From positions 4,030,001 to 4,094,000 of the forward strand of contig NZ_CP023699.1 of the NCBI RefSeq assembly GCF_008704495.1: DNA of 64,000 nucleotides. The letters are read 5' to 3'. The stretch's first letter is position 1; every line of letters begins with the position of its first letter. Below the pieces are notes generated by a model that ran no database searches, was not told where the DNA came from, and saw only the letters and a program-made list of their open reading frames with translations. The translations under genes and the position numbers were made by a program. Positions 43,501 to 52,899 of this stretch are shown piece by piece. Source of the stretch: Streptomyces kanamyceticus (lineage in GTDB: Bacteria > Actinomycetota > Actinomycetes > Streptomycetales > Streptomycetaceae).

Positions 43501-44142
43501 ATGCCTAGCCGTACGCTGCCGCCGCCCCCGCCACCCGTGCACCTGCGCACCTGGCCCGACCGGCAGACGTTGCTCACCGACCGCGGCATGGCTCTCGACG
43601 ACTTGCGCAGGCGGTACTTGGGAGTGCACCGGCTCCTGCTGCTGTGGCTGTGCGGCTTCGGGGGCGTCGTCGGCTGTGCGCTCCTCACGCTGCCGCTGCA
43701 GTTCATCGACGACAAGGACCCCAGCGGCTTCCTGCTCGGCCCGGTCCTCATGGTGCTCGGCGTGGCGGTGCTCGCCCCCTCGGTGATCGGCGTCGTCCTC
43801 GGCCTCCGCCACGACCGTCGGCTACGGGAACTCACCGACGCCTGGCTCGCGTTGGACAGCCACCCGGCCACCGACGCCCGCCTGCGCTCTCCCGGCCTCA
43901 GCCTCTTCTGGCTGCTGTCCTCCCTCGCCGTCTGCGCGCTCGGCCTGTGGGCGTCCTTCGCCGCGGCCGCGTACGCCGAACCGGGACGCGACACCTACGC
44001 CGATGTCGCGCTCGGCATGGGCGCGGGCCTGGTCCTGTGGCTGACGGGCCTCATCGGCGGCGCGAAGGCCGCCCGCCACTACCGCTGGGCCCTGCGCAGG
44101 CTTGGCCCGGCCGCGTCGGTGGTCAACGCGGTACATCGCTGA
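43501..44142 (+). CDS. membrane protein, four hydrophobic segments
   Basis: 213 aa. A Pro-run near the start (LPPPPPPVHLRTW), then hydrophobic segments around LLLLWLCGFGGVVGCALLTL, GFLLGPVLMVLGVAVLAPSV, LSLFWLLSSLAVCALGLWAS and DVALGMGAGLVLWLTGLIGG. Function is unknown. It is the last plus-strand gene before the defence island. Confidence 0.75.
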   Translation: MPSRTLPPPPPPVHLRTWPDRQTLLTDRGMALDDLRRRYLGVHRLLLLWLCGFGGVVGCALLTLPLQFIDDKDPSGFLLGPVLMVLGVAVLAPSVIGVVLGLRHDRRLRELTDAWLALDSHPATDARLRSPGLSLFWLLSSLAVCALGLWASFAAAAYAEPGRDTYADVALGMGAGLVLWLTGLIGGAKAARHYRWALRRLGPAASVVNAVHR

Positions 44143-44206
44143 CCATGGCTGGGCCCTCAGCTGTCCGTGGGCACCTCTCCCTCTGGCCAAAGTCAGCCCA
44201 CAGAGC

Positions 44207-45004
44207 TCAACGAAGTGCTGGTGTCTCACCTAGCCACAACCTACGACCGAGGTCGTCCAGCTCAGCCTTTCGCTGCTCACAATCAGGGATGGCACGCCGA
44301 AGCAAAGCCCAGTAATCCGCCCCGTGCCCAGAGACGCGAGCATGCGCCAGCTCATGGGCGATCACATAGTCGACAAGATGCGCGGGGAGCTGAAAGACAG
44401 CCCAGTGCAGCGCCATCTGCCCCCGCTCTCCCACGCCCGCTCGGTACGTGCCCCACCGATTGCCCACGTCCCGGACAGCCACATCAGGTTCGGGAACCTC
44501 CATGCGCGCGCCCCACGGCTGCAATCGGCCCTGTGCCCAGCGCAGCCCGGCTCTCCGGTACCAAGCGACCACCTCACGACGGGCCTGTCTCGGATTCCCG
44601 GCGATCGCCGCGTCCAGCCGCAGCCTCCCCGCGACGAGGCGGACGGGCGCTGCGTCGCTTTCGTCCACTAGGAGCAGCCGGTATTCGCGCCCCAGATAGA
44701 AGAAGCTCTCGCCGTCTCTGAAGGACCGCACCGGATGCGCCGGACGGTGTTCCTCCCGCAGCCGGAGCTTGTCGGCGATCCAGGCCTCGCTCTGTCTGAC
44801 GAATTCCTCGGCCCGACCGAGCTCACAGTCCGGCGGAACACGGAGGGTCAGCGAGGCGTCCCTCTCGACGGTGAGGCCCAGCCGCTTACGCCGGGCACTC
44901 ACCGTGACCAGGAGTCTCCTGCCGTTGACCATGACTGTCTGGCCGTCCGTCAAAGCGGTACGACCGATGTCCATGGCGTCAGAGAGTGGGAGGGCGGCTG
45001 GCAC
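44207..45004 (-). CDS. YgjP/SprT-like zinc metallopeptidase of the restriction locus
   Basis: 265 aa. The zinc-binding motif HELAH is followed by SGHGADYWALL, as in the YgjP/DUF45 (WSS) group. The N-terminal part (SARRKRLGLTVERDASLTLRVP) matches the group too. It lies 5 bp after hsdR and is thus probably co-transcribed. Metallopeptidases of this family often accompany type I restriction genes; a role in controlling HsdR stability is plausible but unproven. GTG 45004 is used; ATG 44974 is an alternative that would remove 10 residues. Confidence 0.88.
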   Translation of the reverse strand: MPAALPLSDAMDIGRTALTDGQTVMVNGRRLLVTVSARRKRLGLTVERDASLTLRVPPDCELGRAEEFVRQSEAWIADKLRLREEHRPAHPVRSFRDGESFFYLGREYRLLLVDESDAAPVRLVAGRLRLDAAIAGNPRQARREVVAWYRRAGLRWAQGRLQPWGARMEVPEPDVAVRDVGNRWGTYRAGVGERGQMALHWAVFQLPAHLVDYVIAHELAHARVSGHGADYWALLRRAIPDCEQRKAELDDLGRRLWLGETPALR

Positions 45005-45009
45005 GCACC

Positions 45010-48000
45010 CTATTCTCCCCTCCCCTTCGCCCTGAAGGATGCGGCATGCCGCTGCGCATGCCCGGTGAGCGACTCAGACAGGTCGCGCAGCGCCCGCCGG
45101 TCCCGCTCCTTCGGTCGCAGGCCCTCCTCACGCAGGAGGTGCCAGATCCCGACCTGAAGATCGTCCAGGCTCGACTCGTTCCCGGACCACGAAGCGCTGG
45201 TGACATGGTCGGCAATCAGGGAAGTGAGATCTACCGTCACCCGGCGCAGGAATTCCACGTCAGGCACGTCGAACGCCGGGGACTCCGCCAGCAGGTCCGA
45301 CACCTTCGTGTACAGCTGCTGTTCGACAGGCGTCAGGTCGGCGACAGCCGGATCAGCCTCCTCCGCCTTCCGCGCCCTGTCGATCAGTGGGCCGATCCGC
45401 ACCTTGATCTCGTCCCAGCGCCCGTCGAACTCCTGAAGGATCTGCTCCAGCTCCTGTGACAGGGTCCGGTGGATGGGCCGCTCCCCGTTTTCCCGCCGCT
45501 CTTCCAAGTGGTAGCGGAGCGCCTGTACCTGTTCCGCCGCGGCTTCCTCCAGGTCTGGGATACGGTCCACGACCTCGTCGAAGTCGGGCGCGAGGATGGA
45601 TACCGGCGCGATGACCTGTGTGATCTCAGGCAGAACCAGATGGTCGGCGACCATGGCCCGCACCTTGCGCCCGTACGCCCGCATGGAGAAGCCCCCGCGC
45701 TCGGCATCCCGGTAGTGCCTGCGCACCCGCTTCTGCAAGGCCGTCCAGTACCGCGCGTTCGCCACCTGCGCCAAGGCGCCCTCGTGCGGGAGTACGCGCT
45801 CCAACGCGCCCAGGAACACCCCGAGCTTCGCATCGAAGTCGGCGCGCGCCGCAGGGTCGTCCAACGCACGCATGCCACGCCCGAGCCCCCCGGGCGTATC
45901 GAGGCCCGTGATCCCCATGTCGGCGAGGAATCGCTCCATCTCGGCAGCGGCCGCCTGCATGTCCGGGACCTCACTCGCCAAGCTGCGCACCGTGCGGAGT
46001 GTGGGGCCGTCTCCCTTGTACGCGGGCAGCGTGACAGCAAGGTCGCTCAGTACGCCGTAGTAGTCGACGACCCGGCCCTCGTGCTTGTTGTGGCGTGGCC
46101 GATTCACCCGGGCGATGGCCTGCAACAACTCGGCGTCCTGGATGGGCCGGTCCAGGTACAGGGCCTGCTCGATGGGGGCGTCGAATCCGGTGAGGAGCAT
46201 GGACTTGACGATGAGGAAGGCGACCGGCCGCCTCTCCTCGACGACGGGCACAGCCGCACCGCTCCACGGATTCATCGCGATCGTGCCGCCCGGCACCGGG
46301 TCGGGCTCGGGCTCGTGCGTCACCACCCAAGGGTTGTCCGGCGGCAGCTCCGGGAACGGCTCCAGGAACCGGTCGATGTTCTCCTGCTGCCGCAGCGGAT
46401 CGGTCCACTCCCGCCACAGTCCCTGCTTCTGCTCGCTACCGGCGGAGATCACCGGTACGAAGTCGATGCGCCGCAGCACCTCCTGGTACTGCCACGCGCG
46501 GAGCAGCACCAAGTCGTCCCACGTGTAGTCCTTCAGGTCCTTGTGCCGAAGCGTCGCCGGGTCGAATTCACGTACACGGGCAAGAAGTTCGGCGCGGGCA
46601 TCATTCAGCATGTGCCGGTAGAGCACGGCCGCACGCCGGCTCACCGCCGCCACCTGAGCCTTGAAGCCGCCGGTCAGCGGTCCGGTGACATAGTGCTCCA
46701 GCATGTCCACGGCCTTGGCCCGGATCATCGACACGGACTCGGCGACGGCACGGCTGGTGGGCTTCAGCTTGCCGCGGACACGGTCCTTCTGCTCCTCCCG
46801 CAGGCGCGCGATCAGATCCTCGAACTTCTGATTGAGCTCGGCCTTGTCGCGCACCTCGGCCGACCCGGTCCGCCCTTCGTAACGGACCGGCACGACGACC
46901 TTGTCCCGCTCCGCCTCGTCCATCAGGTACGAGTCGAGGAACTTGTCGTCGGGCTCAAGCCCGAAGATCCGCCCCGTGTCGGTGAGCCTGCCCTTCATGA
47001 TCGGCGTACCCGTGAAGCCGATTCGGGCGGCGTTCGGCACCGCGTCCCGCAGGCACGCGTGCAGCACGGAGGTGTGCGACCGATGCGCCTCGTCCACGAG
47101 CACCAGGACACTCGCCGACGTACTGCACTCGGTGAACCGACGCCTGATCTCCTCGATGGCCGCGTCGTCCGGCGTGGGATCCGCGGCCTCCTCGGCGTTC
47201 CCGCCTTCCTCGATACGGGCCTGCGCGGCGGTGAACTCCTCGCTTGGGTCCCGCTCGTCACTGCTCGCGGTCTCGCCCACGACTCCAGGAATGCGCCCCA
47301 AATACTTCTGGATCATCGCGAAGATGACCGCGCGCCCGCCCGGCTTCCCGGCGCGTCCCAGCATGCCCTCCACGTCCGCCTGAGACGTGGCGACCCGCAC
47401 CGCGCACCCGCTGACGCGCACCGCCGCCGACAGCTGTTGCTCCAGCTGCTTGCGGTCGGTGATGACGAGCACCGTGAAGCGGTTCAGCTCCGGATCCCGG
47501 CTGGTCTGGAGCCTGCGGGCGAGGAAGGCCATTGTCAGGCTCTTGCCGGAGCCCTGGGTGTGCCAGATGACACCACCGCGCTCATCGACTTCGGCAGCAG
47601 GGTCCTCCAGGGTGCGCCCGGTCCGCAGCTTCCGCACGATCTTCTCGACCGCCCGGTACTGCTGGTGCCGACAGACCGCCTTCACAGTGATCGGCGGTTC
47701 ACCCTGTTTCGTCTTCACCGGAAGCTCGAAGACGTAGTGCCGGATGATATTCAGCAGGTTACGCGGCTTGAGGACGATCGCGACGAGCTTGTGCTGATCG
47801 GTCGGCGACTGCCCCGGCTCGACGAGCCGCTCTCCGTTCTCCCGCCGGACGGCCTGAAGGACACGGCCAAGCGCCTTCTCGTCCTCGTAGTCGGGGGTCA
47901 CACTCCGCCAGGCGGCGAAGTGCTCCTCGCTGGACGTGATCGTGCCGAGAGCCGCCCCGCTGTCACCGGCAGCCGCGACAAGAAGCTGCACGGGAGCAAA

Positions 48001-48669
48001 GAACTCCGGTACGCCGCCAGGGCGTTCGTGCGGCTCCCTGGGATCGTCGTCGAGCGGCACCCCGGCGTAGGCCCGCAGATCGCGGACCGCAGAGCCGACC
48101 GGGTCCTTGCGGTCCGGGCTCTTGCACTCGACGACGGCGACCGGGATGCCGTTCACGAACAGCACGAGGTCGAGAACGGCTTCCGCCCCATCGGGAGTAC
48201 GCACCCGCAACTGGTCGACGACCAGGAACTCGTTGCGCCGCAGGATCTCGTCGTCCCCGACCCCCTCCAACTCCCAGTCAATGTACTGGACATGGACGGT
48301 CCGGCCCTGGTGGTGCACTTCGTGACCGGTGGCCGGGGTGCCGCTCAGGAGCAGACTGGTTACATGGCTGTTGACGTCCTTGAGGGACGTGGTGGCGACA
48401 TTGCGTGCGGCTCGGCTCAGGTCGTCGATGGCGGCGTCGGCGTCGGCGCCATCCATCCAGGTCTCGCCAGTGCCCGCGACGCGGTTGAGGCGCTGGACGG
48501 CGCGGCGGAGGCGCTTGGTGAGCAGTACGTCGCTGTAGGCGCGCTCGTCGCCCTCCGGGGCGGACTTCTCACTGAGGTCCGGTCCGTGGATGTGCTGCCA
48601 CCCCATCGACTTCAGCTGGTCGATGATCGGGTGCTCCACCTCGTCGAGCTCGGCCGTGCCGCGTTGCAT
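45010..48669 (-). CDS. hsdR: type I restriction enzyme R (motor/nuclease) subunit
   Basis: 1219 aa, full family size. N-terminal PD-(D/E)xK nuclease: LDLVLFVNGIPVAVVECKS. The SF2 translocase has Walker A HTQGSGKSLTMAFL, Walker B VLVDEAHRSH and motif III GFTGTPIM; helicase domain 2 follows with LLTGFDAPIEQALYLDRP and QAIARVNRP, and a C-terminal helical domain. It should cut DNA far from unmodified sites in complex with HsdM and HsdS. It is on the same strand as hsdS/hsdM but separated from them by a 3-kb regulatory cassette and an HTH gene, so it likely has its own promoter in 48670-48792. ATG 48669. Confidence 0.97.
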   Translation of the reverse strand: MQRGTAELDEVEHPIIDQLKSMGWQHIHGPDLSEKSAPEGDERAYSDVLLTKRLRRAVQRLNRVAGTGETWMDGADADAAIDDLSRAARNVATTSLKDVNSHVTSLLLSGTPATGHEVHHQGRTVHVQYIDWELEGVGDDEILRRNEFLVVDQLRVRTPDGAEAVLDLVLFVNGIPVAVVECKSPDRKDPVGSAVRDLRAYAGVPLDDDPREPHERPGGVPEFFAPVQLLVAAAGDSGAALGTITSSEEHFAAWRSVTPDYEDEKALGRVLQAVRRENGERLVEPGQSPTDQHKLVAIVLKPRNLLNIIRHYVFELPVKTKQGEPPITVKAVCRHQQYRAVEKIVRKLRTGRTLEDPAAEVDERGGVIWHTQGSGKSLTMAFLARRLQTSRDPELNRFTVLVITDRKQLEQQLSAAVRVSGCAVRVATSQADVEGMLGRAGKPGGRAVIFAMIQKYLGRIPGVVGETASSDERDPSEEFTAAQARIEEGGNAEEAADPTPDDAAIEEIRRRFTECSTSASVLVLVDEAHRSHTSVLHACLRDAVPNAARIGFTGTPIMKGRLTDTGRIFGLEPDDKFLDSYLMDEAERDKVVVPVRYEGRTGSAEVRDKAELNQKFEDLIARLREEQKDRVRGKLKPTSRAVAESVSMIRAKAVDMLEHYVTGPLTGGFKAQVAAVSRRAAVLYRHMLNDARAELLARVREFDPATLRHKDLKDYTWDDLVLLRAWQYQEVLRRIDFVPVISAGSEQKQGLWREWTDPLRQQENIDRFLEPFPELPPDNPWVVTHEPEPDPVPGGTIAMNPWSGAAVPVVEERRPVAFLIVKSMLLTGFDAPIEQALYLDRPIQDAELLQAIARVNRPRHNKHEGRVVDYYGVLSDLAVTLPAYKGDGPTLRTVRSLASEVPDMQAAAAEMERFLADMGITGLDTPGGLGRGMRALDDPAARADFDAKLGVFLGALERVLPHEGALAQVANARYWTALQKRVRRHYRDAERGGFSMRAYGRKVRAMVADHLVLPEITQVIAPVSILAPDFDEVVDRIPDLEEAAAEQVQALRYHLEERRENGERPIHRTLSQELEQILQEFDGRWDEIKVRIGPLIDRARKAEEADPAVADLTPVEQQLYTKVSDLLAESPAFDVPDVEFLRRVTVDLTSLIADHVTSASWSGNESSLDDLQVGIWHLLREEGLRPKERDRRALRDLSESLTGHAQRHAASFRAKGRGE

Positions 48670-48792
48670 GTGCTGGCGCCTTTCCCGCGTTTCCCGTCCG
48701 TCGATGCGCTCCAGGCGCTACGGCAGTGGCCGCTTTCGACCGTTGTTCTATTCTGCGCGAATCGTGACGGATGCGGGGTGGAAAATCGCGGT

Positions 48793-49785
48793 TCAGGGCA
48801 GCCGAGTTCCGGCCAGGCGGGGTGGCTGGAGTGTGTCGTGGCGGGTGGTGAGGGTGGCGCGCAGGATTGCCGCGTGACGGTGTACGTCGATGGTGTCGGC
48901 GCCGTCGACGACGCCAGGGAGCGTCGACCCCTCGGTGCACGCCCTGCACAGGCCCTGCGGCAGGGCCTCGGAGCGTCCGGGGACACCGCATGCGGTGCAC
49001 TCCAGGATGACGCGGGGTACGCGTCCTGCGGGGGCTTCCTGCTCCGGCTCGGGTGGCAGCTTGTCACGGAGCCTGCGGGCGACGAAGCCGCAGGGCGAGT
49101 GGACGGATTCCGGGAGGCCGGAGGTGAGGGCACTGGTGAGCTGGGCGCCGGTGGCTCCTCGGGCGAACCATTCGGAGACGAGGGGTTCGAGGGTGGCGCA
49201 GTCGGCGGCGGAGAGGGTCAAGCGGGGTTCGGTGCGGCCGAGTTGGGCGAGGACTCGGTAGGCGGTTGAGGTGTGAGACCGGCGCTGCGGCTGGGGTTCA
49301 CCGCTCGCGTCCGCGGCTGGCTGCTCGGGCTTGGGTTGTACGTCTCGTACGCCAATGGGGGCGCCGCCCTCGGACACTGCGTCACCGGCGAGGAAGCAGG
49401 CCCACCATTCGCTGTCACGTGCGGTGCGGGACCAGTGGGTACGGAAAATCCAGCGGGTGCCGTTGTCGCCGGTCGCGGCAAGGCACCGGACACGGCGCAG
49501 ATGTCCGGCGCGGGAGAGTTCGTTGAGGGCGGTGCGGACGGCCTGCTGCCCATAGAGGGGCGAGGCCTTGGCGAGGGTCTTGGCGTCCATGGCGGCGCCG
49601 TCCGGGAGCCGGTCGATGAGGGTGGCTAGGTGGCTCTCGCGGGGCGGGAGGTGACCGAACGGGCTGGAGTCGGCGGGGCGGCGAGGTCCTTCAGCAGGGG
49701 CCGAGACGGAGCGTTTGCCGTAGCCGGGGTTGGCCATGGGGTGTGCGGGGGCGGGCAGGGCGGCGTTAGAATTTTCGCAAGCCAC
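48793..49785 (-). CDS. helix-turn-helix regulator with C-terminal zinc ribbon
   Basis: 330 aa. A winged-HTH-like region (HLATLIDRLPDGAAMDAKTL, SPLYGQQAVRTALNELSRAG and HLRRVRC) is followed by a Trp-rich part and a second helical region. The C-terminus has a CxxC pair (ECTACGVPG and GLCRACTEG), a likely zinc ribbon. Such proteins are common in Streptomyces accessory DNA and are often labelled MarR-like. Start: the frame opens at GTG 49785 (ACENSNAALP); ATG 49737 (MANPGYGKR) is equally possible, neither has a good ribosome site. Confidence 0.7.
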   Translation of the reverse strand: MACENSNAALPAPAHPMANPGYGKRSVSAPAEGPRRPADSSPFGHLPPRESHLATLIDRLPDGAAMDAKTLAKASPLYGQQAVRTALNELSRAGHLRRVRCLAATGDNGTRWIFRTHWSRTARDSEWWACFLAGDAVSEGGAPIGVRDVQPKPEQPAADASGEPQPQRRSHTSTAYRVLAQLGRTEPRLTLSAADCATLEPLVSEWFARGATGAQLTSALTSGLPESVHSPCGFVARRLRDKLPPEPEQEAPAGRVPRVILECTACGVPGRSEALPQGLCRACTEGSTLPGVVDGADTIDVHRHAAILRATLTTRHDTLQPPRLAGTRLP

Positions 49786-50011
49786 GAGATCGCTCGATTC
49801 GATCTTTGGGTGAGACCCCGGCCGGTGCTGGTAACACCTGTCGGGGTTGTTTATTGCTGCGAACGCTAGAGGGTGGCGACGCGGTGTGGCAAGTCGGTCA
49901 CGAAAAGTGATGTGCAGTGCGTGCGGGAGCAGTTGGGGCGGGAGGGCGGGTTAAACCCACCACCCATTCCTTACAAAAGGAGCTCGGATCTTGGCGCCCG
50001 AAGCTCGGGGC

Positions 50012-50260
50012 TCAGGCGCCGTGCGACGCGTACGAGATGAAGGCGGCCCAGGCGCCGGCGGGGACGGCGAAGCGGGGGCTTCGGGGGCCGAGCTTCGAGT
50101 CTCGGACGTGGATGACGTGGAGGCAGATGGGAGCTTCGAGGCAGTCGCCACCCTGGCCATCGCTGTGGCTGGACTTGCACCAGTCAAGGGCGACTTCGAG
50201 GCAGTCGCCACCCTCGGTGTTGCTGTAGCTGGACTTGAACCACGCCAGCCCCTCGCTCAT
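50012..50260 (-). CDS. DUF397 protein with duplicated first motif
   Basis: 82 aa. The typical DUF397 motif W-x-KSS-x-S-x4-GG-x-C-x-E-V appears twice in tandem (WFKSSYSNTEGGDCLEVA and WCKSSHSDGQGGDCLEAP), followed by one HVRDSKLGP and the SF-x-F-type end. The second motif set comes from a 60-bp DNA duplication. DUF397 proteins are the small partners of WhiJ-type XRE regulators. The stop/start overlap (4 bp) with the upstream XRE gene shows they are co-translated. Confidence 0.88.
   Translation of the reverse strand: MSEGLAWFKSSYSNTEGGDCLEVALDWCKSSHSDGQGGDCLEAPICLHVIHVRDSKLGPRSPRFAVPAGAWAAFISYASHGA
50134..50253. repeat. 60-bp in-frame tandem duplication inside DUF397 gene
   Basis: CTTCGAGGCAGTCGCCACCCT starts each unit (50134 and 50194); units diverge at about a fifth of positions. 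The period is exactly 60 bp = 20 codons. Confidence 0.85.
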
Positions 50261-51072
50261 AGCTCCTCCGCCACCTTCCTGATGAACCGAGCCGATTGCT
50301 CGGCATTGAGGGATTGCATGCGGATCATGCCATGGCGCTGAGTAAGCAGGGCGACCTTATCCGGCTCGGAATGGAGAACTCCGGTCGACTGCCCCTCCTC
50401 GTACGCAAGGTTCTCGTGGTCAGGCGTCTCCAATAGCACGAGGGGACCGTTCAGTCCCGTATGCGCACCCTGGCCAACTGGAAGCACTTGGACGGAAACA
50501 TTGCGGAGGGCTCCCATGTTGTGCAAATGGTTCAACTGCTCGCGCATGCAGTCGCAACCACCAACGGGCTCATGCAAAGCGGCCTCGTAGATCACGAACC
50601 CAAAGAGGACCGTGGGGCAGCGCACCAACCTTTCCTGCCGCTCCAGTCGACCAGCCACTCGAGCCTCGATCGTCTCGTCGTCCAGGGGAGGGCAGTTCGC
50701 GCCGAGCAGTGCCCGCATGTAGCTCTCAGTCTGCAACTGCCCTGGAACAAAGAGCGGTTGGTACGAGTGCAGAGCCGAGGCTCGGGACTCAGCCTCGGCG
50801 TAGTCCTTGGAGTACGAAGGGAACCTGTCCGGCTTGAGGTAATCCTGCGCTGCCAGCAGGAGTCCGTGCGCTTCGAACAACTCGTCAGCGACCTGGAGCA
50901 GCCTCAGTGTCGGCTTCCGCCTCCCTTGCTCCATGGACTTTACGTACTCGTAGTCATACCCGGCCTCGATGGCCAGCGCCTCGCGAGTGAAGCCAGCACG
51001 CGTGCGCCAGAGCTTGATCTGATTCCCGCAGTACCGCCACGTCATGGGCGGCTCAGAACTTGTGGCGCTCAC
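50257..51072 (-). CDS. WhiJ-type XRE regulator with DUF5753 domain
   Basis: 271 aa. HTH: QIKLWRTRAGFTREALAIEA and GYDYEYVKSMEQGRRKPT. The following DUF5753 domain carries LFVPGQLQTESYMRALL, RLERQERL, FVIYEAALHEPVGG and VQVLPVGQGAHTG, all typical. In Streptomyces such proteins form cassettes with DUF397 and an AbaA/RsbW-like ATPase, as here, that affect development or secondary metabolism. GTG 51072 has GGGAGGTGG 7 nt upstream; ATG-like starts further up add 11 residues without support. Confidence 0.9.
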   Translation of the reverse strand: MSATSSEPPMTWRYCGNQIKLWRTRAGFTREALAIEAGYDYEYVKSMEQGRRKPTLRLLQVADELFEAHGLLLAAQDYLKPDRFPSYSKDYAEAESRASALHSYQPLFVPGQLQTESYMRALLGANCPPLDDETIEARVAGRLERQERLVRCPTVLFGFVIYEAALHEPVGGCDCMREQLNHLHNMGALRNVSVQVLPVGQGAHTGLNGPLVLLETPDHENLAYEEGQSTGVLHSEPDKVALLTQRHGMIRMQSLNAEQSARFIRKVAEEL

Positions 51073-51205
51073 CGCATCCACCTCCCGGGTCCACGGCGGG
51101 TACAACCACCCTCTGTACCCGCGCCGCTACTCCTGAGGCTACGCGCGAGCCACGACCGTGAACTCGGCAAACGACGAAAGCTCACACGCAAGGACCGAAC
51201 CACGC

Positions 51206-51655
51206 ATGCCGACGCAGACCGGCTCCACCCCACAGCCCACCGCGCCCGCGCTCCCGCAGGAGATCGAATGGCGCCTGCCCCGTCACGCCCGAAGCGTGAG
51301 CAAGGCCCGAACGCTCCTTACGGAGCAGGCCACTTCATGGAAGCTCCCGGACGACCTGACGGAGACGGCGGTACTCCTCCTGAGCGAGCTGATGACAAAC
51401 GCGTACCGCCACGCAAAGACCTCTCCGGGCCGCGAGATCTGGGCTCGCTGCGTACTGACGGAAGACCACCTCCACATCTCGGTCACGGACGCGAACGACA
51501 CGCTTCCGACTCCGCGTCGGGCTTCACCAGAGGACGAATCGGGCCGAGGCCTGGCGTTGGTGACGATGCTGGCGGATGCCTGGGACGCGGAACTACGCGA
51601 GGGCGGCATCGGCAAGACAGTCTGGTTCGAGCTGCACTTGACGCCGCCAACGTAG
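51206..51655 (+). CDS. RsbW-like ATP-binding protein (anti-sigma factor type kinase)
   Basis: 149 aa. GHKL/HATPase fold: N-box ELMTNAYRHA, VTDAND and G-box GRGLALVTML. Single-domain proteins of this type are numerous in Streptomyces and belong to the third partner of the WhiJ/DUF397 cassette. It is divergent from the XRE gene. ATG 51206 (MPTQTGSTPQ) has AAGGA 11 nt upstream; GTG 51158 would add 16 residues with no ribosome site. The stop lies 2 bp from the convergent hsdS stop. Confidence 0.82.
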   Translation: MPTQTGSTPQPTAPALPQEIEWRLPRHARSVSKARTLLTEQATSWKLPDDLTETAVLLLSELMTNAYRHAKTSPGREIWARCVLTEDHLHISVTDANDTLPTPRRASPEDESGRGLALVTMLADAWDAELREGGIGKTVWFELHLTPPT

Positions 51656-51657
51656 CT

Positions 51658-52899
51658 TTAAGCCACGTCCTGCACCCGCACCTTCCCCGACAAGAGGTCA
51701 TCGACCAGCCCCTGCTTCAGTCGGCGCAGCTTGGCGAGAGCGTCTTCCTCGCTCGCGATTCGCTTGTCCCACGCGTCGAGCGTCCTGACGACGTTCCTCT
51801 GATCTTCGAGCGAAACCATCGGGAACGGAAGCGACGCGAATCGGTCACCGCCTAGGTGGGCGATACTCGTTGTCTTCTTCGCGATAGTCGCAAACACGCC
51901 AGTGGTCAACCAGTACGAGAATACGGTCTGCGCGTACTCCGGCAGCACATCCTCGCCTACACGGAACCGCACGAGGGTGTTCTGGAATTGGAACTCGCCT
52001 TCTCCCCTCCGGTAGATCGCACTCCTTCCGACGAGCTCAAGGCTCTGACCTTCGTTGAGGAGAATGTCGCCAGGACGCAGTTCGTACGTCCTGCGCTCCG
52101 AGTCCGAGAACCCCATCACCTTTACGTCGGAATAGTTGATCCACCCGTCGAGGACGTTCGCCACACGCAAGTAGGGCAACTGTGTCCCGAATTGTCGACT
52201 GCTCGGCGAAAGCTGCTTACCCATCCGGACCTCGCCGACCTCACGCACGGTCGGCCAGATTCCACTACGGCCGCGCTCGGCCTCGGGAGCACTTGGGATC
52301 GCCGAGATCAGCACCCCACGACGTACCGTCCGCAGCTTGGCGATGGCCGCCTCGATTGCCTGCTCTTGCTCGGTCAACGATGCAAGGGCTTCAACGATAC
52401 GTTGCTGATGACGCAGTGACGGCAGGGGGATAGAGAAGTCCAGAAGGTCACTCTTGGAGATCTTGAATTGACCGCTGGTGCTGCGCATCACCGCTTCTAC
52501 CTGTCGACGAAAGAGAGGAGAGGAAATAACCAGACCGAGATACGCAGAGTCCAAACGCTCCCGTTTCGGCACCAGTCGATATACGAGGTCTGGCAGAAGA
52601 AGTCCCTTACGGACACCGCCGGGAACAACGCACCCGACACCCACCAACCTCTTAGACCCGTTAGCCCGGGCAACCAGAACGTCACCTGATCCGACTTCCA
52701 GGGCAGGACGAGGGCTAAGAGCCGGAGGGAGTCGTTTCGCTTGGCTGTCAATAAAGAACCCCGAGGTGACGGCACCCAAACTCAGAACTCCCCATTCCGA
52801 TTTGCCGGGAGCGTAGGGTTCGCAAATGGGGCTCCAGCCGGACTCGATGCCGAGCAGAGTGTCGCGAAGCAACACCTCCGGGTGCGACTTAAGCGACAT
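51658..52899 (-). CDS. hsdS: type I restriction-modification specificity subunit
   Basis: 413 aa. Two target-recognition domains, each followed by a conserved helical spacer: [20 protein letters not shown] with the helical [16 protein letters not shown] near residues 155-200, and [20 protein letters not shown] with [20 protein letters not shown] at the end. The N-terminal domain recognises one half and the second domain the other half of a bipartite site; the site cannot be predicted here. It overlaps hsdM by 11 bp. Local GC is lower than in the flanks (for example 52490-52740), typical of exchanged specificity genes. The stop is TAA. Confidence 0.95.
   Translation of the reverse strand: MSLKSHPEVLLRDTLLGIESGWSPICEPYAPGKSEWGVLSLGAVTSGFFIDSQAKRLPPALSPRPALEVGSGDVLVARANGSKRLVGVGCVVPGGVRKGLLLPDLVYRLVPKRERLDSAYLGLVISSPLFRRQVEAVMRSTSGQFKISKSDLLDFSIPLPSLRHQQRIVEALASLTEQEQAIEAAIAKLRTVRRGVLISAIPSAPEAERGRSGIWPTVREVGEVRMGKQLSPSSRQFGTQLPYLRVANVLDGWINYSDVKVMGFSDSERRTYELRPGDILLNEGQSLELVGRSAIYRRGEGEFQFQNTLVRFRVGEDVLPEYAQTVFSYWLTTGVFATIAKKTTSIAHLGGDRFASLPFPMVSLEDQRNVVRTLDAWDKRIASEEDALAKLRRLKQGLVDDLLSGKVRVQDVA

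Noticed and set aside
44167..44721. Plus-strand frame opposite the metallopeptidase gene
   Set aside because: Antisense to a gene with the HELAH zinc motif; product is Arg/Pro-rich without homology.
45469..49269. Very long open frame (over 1200 codons) on the plus strand
   Set aside because: It is the antisense shadow of hsdR and the HTH gene, caused by GC-rich third positions; its product is Arg/His/Val-rich without domains, while the minus-strand frames carry complete family motifs.
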